NCBI RefSeq assembly: GCF_003931795.1
Contig: NZ_CP034234.1
Span: forward strand, 372,001-436,000
Length of the DNA stretch: 64,000 bases
From: Erysipelothrix piscisicarius
GTDB taxonomy: Bacteria > Bacillota_I > Bacilli_A > Erysipelotrichales > Erysipelotrichaceae
Reading direction: 5' to 3'
Position 1 is the first letter of the stretch. Every line of letters begins with the position of its first letter. Under the pieces are notes generated by a model that saw only the letters and a program-made list of their open reading frames with translations, did no database searches and was not told the origin of the DNA. Made by a program: the position numbers and the translations under genes. Below, piece after piece: positions 62,114 to 64,000 of the stretch.

Positions 62114-62565
62114 AAATCGCTATAGCAGCGGACCACGGAGGGTTTGAAACAAAAGAGGGACTCCGTTTAGTTTTAGAAGAAATGGGTCATGAAGTTAAGG
62201 ATTTCGGGGTTTACTCCGAGGAATCCCAGGACTATCCTGATTTTGCGTATCCTGCTGCAAAAGCAGTAGCAGAAGGTTTGTATGATCGAGGTGTTGTTGT
62301 TTGTGGAACCGGTGTTGGGGTTTCAATCGTGGCGAATAAGGTAAAAGGGATTCGCTGTGCGCTTGTGACAAGTACGGAAGTTGCTCAACTTACACGTGAG
62401 CACAATGATTCAAATATGCTCGCATTGGGAGGCCGTACAACGCCTTATGAAACCAATGTCGCAATTCTTAAGACATGGATTGAGACACCATACAGTGAAG
62501 ATGCACGTCATGGTCGTCGTATTTGTAAGATATCTGATTTAGAGACCAAGGAGGGCCGTGAATGA
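62110..62565 (+). CDS. rpiB: Ribose-5-phosphate isomerase B
   Basis: RpiB/LacAB-family isomerase of ribose-5-phosphate and ribulose-5-phosphate. 151 aa. [13 protein letters not shown] (about 5-17), [27 protein letters not shown] (catalytic Cys-Gly-Thr region, about 63-79), and [21 protein letters not shown] precedes the ATG. It overlaps tsaC and glyA by 4 nt each, part of a tightly coupled operon. Confidence 0.95.
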   Translation: MKIAIAADHGGFETKEGLRLVLEEMGHEVKDFGVYSEESQDYPDFAYPAAKAVAEGLYDRGVVVCGTGVGVSIVANKVKGIRCALVTSTEVAQLTREHNDSNMLALGGRTTPYETNVAILKTWIETPYSEDARHGRRICKISDLETKEGRE

Positions 62566-63794
62566 GAGATACAAAAGTATTTGAAGCCATTGAATTAGAA
62601 GAGCAACGTCAACTTGATCACATTGAGTTAATTGCTTCAGAAAATTATGTTTCAGATCAAGTACTGGAAGTTACCGGAAGCATTCTAACGAATAAATATG
62701 CGGAAGGGTATCCTGGAAAACGCTATTATGGCGGTTGTGAGTATGTGGATGTTATTGAAAATTTAGCGATTGACCGTCTTAAAGAAATTTATGGTGCAGA
62801 GCACGCGAATGTTCAACCCCATAGTGGCTCTCAAGCGAATATGGCCGTGTATATGACTGTATTAGAACATGGTGATGTAGTTTTAGGGATGGATTTAAAT
62901 TCGGGTGGTCATCTTACTCATGGACACCAATTAAACTTCTCGGGAATTAATTACACATTCTTCGGATATGGTGTTGATAAACACACTGAAATGATTGATT
63001 ATGACTATGTATTGAAAAGAGCCTTAGAAGTTCAACCTAAATTAATCGTGGCAGGAGCAAGTGCATATTCTCGCGAAATTGACTTCAAACGTTTTAAAGA
63101 AATTGCGGATGAGGTTGGCGCTTATCTTATGGTAGATATGGCTCATATTGCTGGTCTTGTAGCTTCAGGACTTCATCAAAGTCCCGTTCCTTATGCAGAC
63201 TTTGTAACAACAACAACGCATAAAACACTGCGCGGTCCGCGTGGGGGAGCAATTCTCTGTAAAGAAAAATATGCTCGTAAACTGGATCGATCCGTATTCC
63301 CTGGAATGCAAGGGGGACCTTTAATGCATGTGATTGCAGGAAAGGCTGTGTGCTTCTATGAAGCGTTGCAACCAAATTTCAAAACATATCAAAAACAAGT
63401 TATCTGGAATGCACAAACACTTGCAGATGCGTTTGCGGATTTAGGATACCGTTTGGTAAGTGGTGGAACCGATAACCATTTAATTCTTGTGGATGTGAAA
63501 AACAGCATAGGAATGACGGGGGCACATGCGGAAAAAGTCCTTGATAAAGTAGGTATTACCATAAACAAAAATGCAATTCCTTTTGATTCGGAAAGACCAG
63601 CAGTCACCAGTGGAATCCGTCTAGGATCTCCTGCAATGACAAGTCGCGGCTTTAAAGAGGAAGAGTTTAAAAAGATTGCTTATTGGGTTCATGAAGCATT
63701 GACGCACTATGAAGACGAAGAAATCTTGACACGAATTAGTAATGAAGTAAAAACATTAACACGTCAATACCCGGTGAGAGGAGAAAGAATATGA
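62562..63794 (+). CDS. glyA: Serine hydroxymethyltransferase
   Basis: PLP enzyme converting serine and THF to glycine and methylene-THF, feeding FolD. 410 aa. [18 protein letters not shown] (about 20-37), [18 protein letters not shown] (about 45-62), the PLP Lys in [14 protein letters not shown] (about 226), and the C-terminal [19 protein letters not shown] precedes the ATG. The rpiB-glyA-upp order matches Bacillus and leads to the ATP synthase genes there. Confidence 0.97.
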   Translation: MRDTKVFEAIELEEQRQLDHIELIASENYVSDQVLEVTGSILTNKYAEGYPGKRYYGGCEYVDVIENLAIDRLKEIYGAEHANVQPHSGSQANMAVYMTVLEHGDVVLGMDLNSGGHLTHGHQLNFSGINYTFFGYGVDKHTEMIDYDYVLKRALEVQPKLIVAGASAYSREIDFKRFKEIADEVGAYLMVDMAHIAGLVASGLHQSPVPYADFVTTTTHKTLRGPRGGAILCKEKYARKLDRSVFPGMQGGPLMHVIAGKAVCFYEALQPNFKTYQKQVIWNAQTLADAFADLGYRLVSGGTDNHLILVDVKNSIGMTGAHAEKVLDKVGITINKNAIPFDSERPAVTSGIRLGSPAMTSRGFKEEEFKKIAYWVHEALTHYEDEEILTRISNEVKTLTRQYPVRGERI

Positions 63795-64000
63795 TTACAG
63801 TATTAAATCACCCATTAATTACACATAAACTTACACAAATGAGAATGGAATCAACAAAAACAAAGGATTTCCGTCAAAATCTCGATGAAATAGCAGGTCT
63901 AATGGCCTATGAAATCACACGTGATCTCAAATTAGATCCAATTACAATTCACACACCATGTGGAGAATATGATACATTTGAAATGAAACGTGATGTTGTT
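63791..64000 (+). CDS. upp: Uracil phosphoribosyltransferase (3' end outside window)
   Basis: First 70 codons of Upp, which salvages uracil with PRPP to UMP. N-terminus [17 protein letters not shown], then [20 protein letters not shown] and DPITIHTP, all typical. GAGGAGA precedes the ATG, which overlaps the glyA stop by 4 nt. The frame is open to the end of the window. Confidence 0.93.
   Translation, partial: MITVLNHPLITHKLTQMRMESTKTKDFRQNLDEIAGLMAYEITRDLKLDPITIHTPCGEYDTFEMKRDVV

Overview
This is an AT-rich bacterial chromosome segment from a low-GC Firmicute. Gene content and order fit Erysipelotrichia, most likely Erysipelothrix: a parAB cluster beside mnmE/tatD/rnmV/rsmA/ispE/glmU/prs, the mevalonate enzymes MvaS and thiolase, a short AddAB pair, and an rpoE-pyrG-fba block. 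The genus assignment is inference from style and synteny. Almost every gene is housekeeping. No rRNA, tRNA, CRISPR array or prophage was seen; the only mobile element is one IS30-family insertion sequence.

Layout. 1-5.8 kb: end of parA, parB, a small membrane protein, a frameshifted nucleoside hydrolase, a short sirtuin-like protein, a frameshifted mnmE and a TatD nuclease. 5.9-9.9 kb (minus strand): a T-box-controlled operon of an M20 amidohydrolase (with an internal amber codon) and the methionine ABC transporter metN-metI-metQ. 10-15.4 kb: aldehyde dehydrogenase, QueT transporter, 3D-domain lipoprotein, rnmV-rsmA-ispE. 15.5-18.3 kb: glmU, prs, Nudix hydrolase. 18.3-25.5 kb: addB-addA (minus), then an unknown gene coupled to exonuclease III. 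25.7-36.5 kb: DEAD-box helicase, oxidoreductase, rarA, dtd, folD, DUF951, ychF, a c-di-AMP receptor, small proteins, mvaS and thiolase (divergent). 36.6-44.9 kb: gltX, HD hydrolase, M24 peptidase, DUF1934, rpoE, pyrG, fba, formate transporter. 45.3-50.9 kb: glycine-betaine-type ABC operon, murA, pflA. 50.9-53.6 kb (minus): IS30 element at the end of a PadR-DUF1700-DUF4097 operon. 53.8-58.4 kb: split Thr/Ser exporter, a DUF7916-like protein, APC permease and small proteins. 58.5-64 kb: rpmE, tdk, prfA, prmC, tsaC-like, rpiB, glyA and the start of upp.

The most informative signals lie outside the coding frames. There is a Met-type T-box; a pyrG leader with an initial GGGC and a terminator, as in reiterative-transcription attenuation; three genes (mnmE, rnmV, DUF1934) whose start codon lies exactly 6 nt after a -10 box and which therefore look leaderless; cre-like operators before central-metabolism genes; a PadR operator centred on its own -10; and a perfect 30-bp inverted repeat before murA. 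Four genes carry a minimal lesion (two single-T losses, two amber codons), suggesting either recent decay or base-call errors. An IspE homologue sits in the same genome as mevalonate-pathway enzymes.

I did not find a clearly new multi-gene defence or biosynthetic system. The best candidates for undescribed biology are the leaderless-start class, the unknown gene coupled to exonuclease III, and the orphan IspE.
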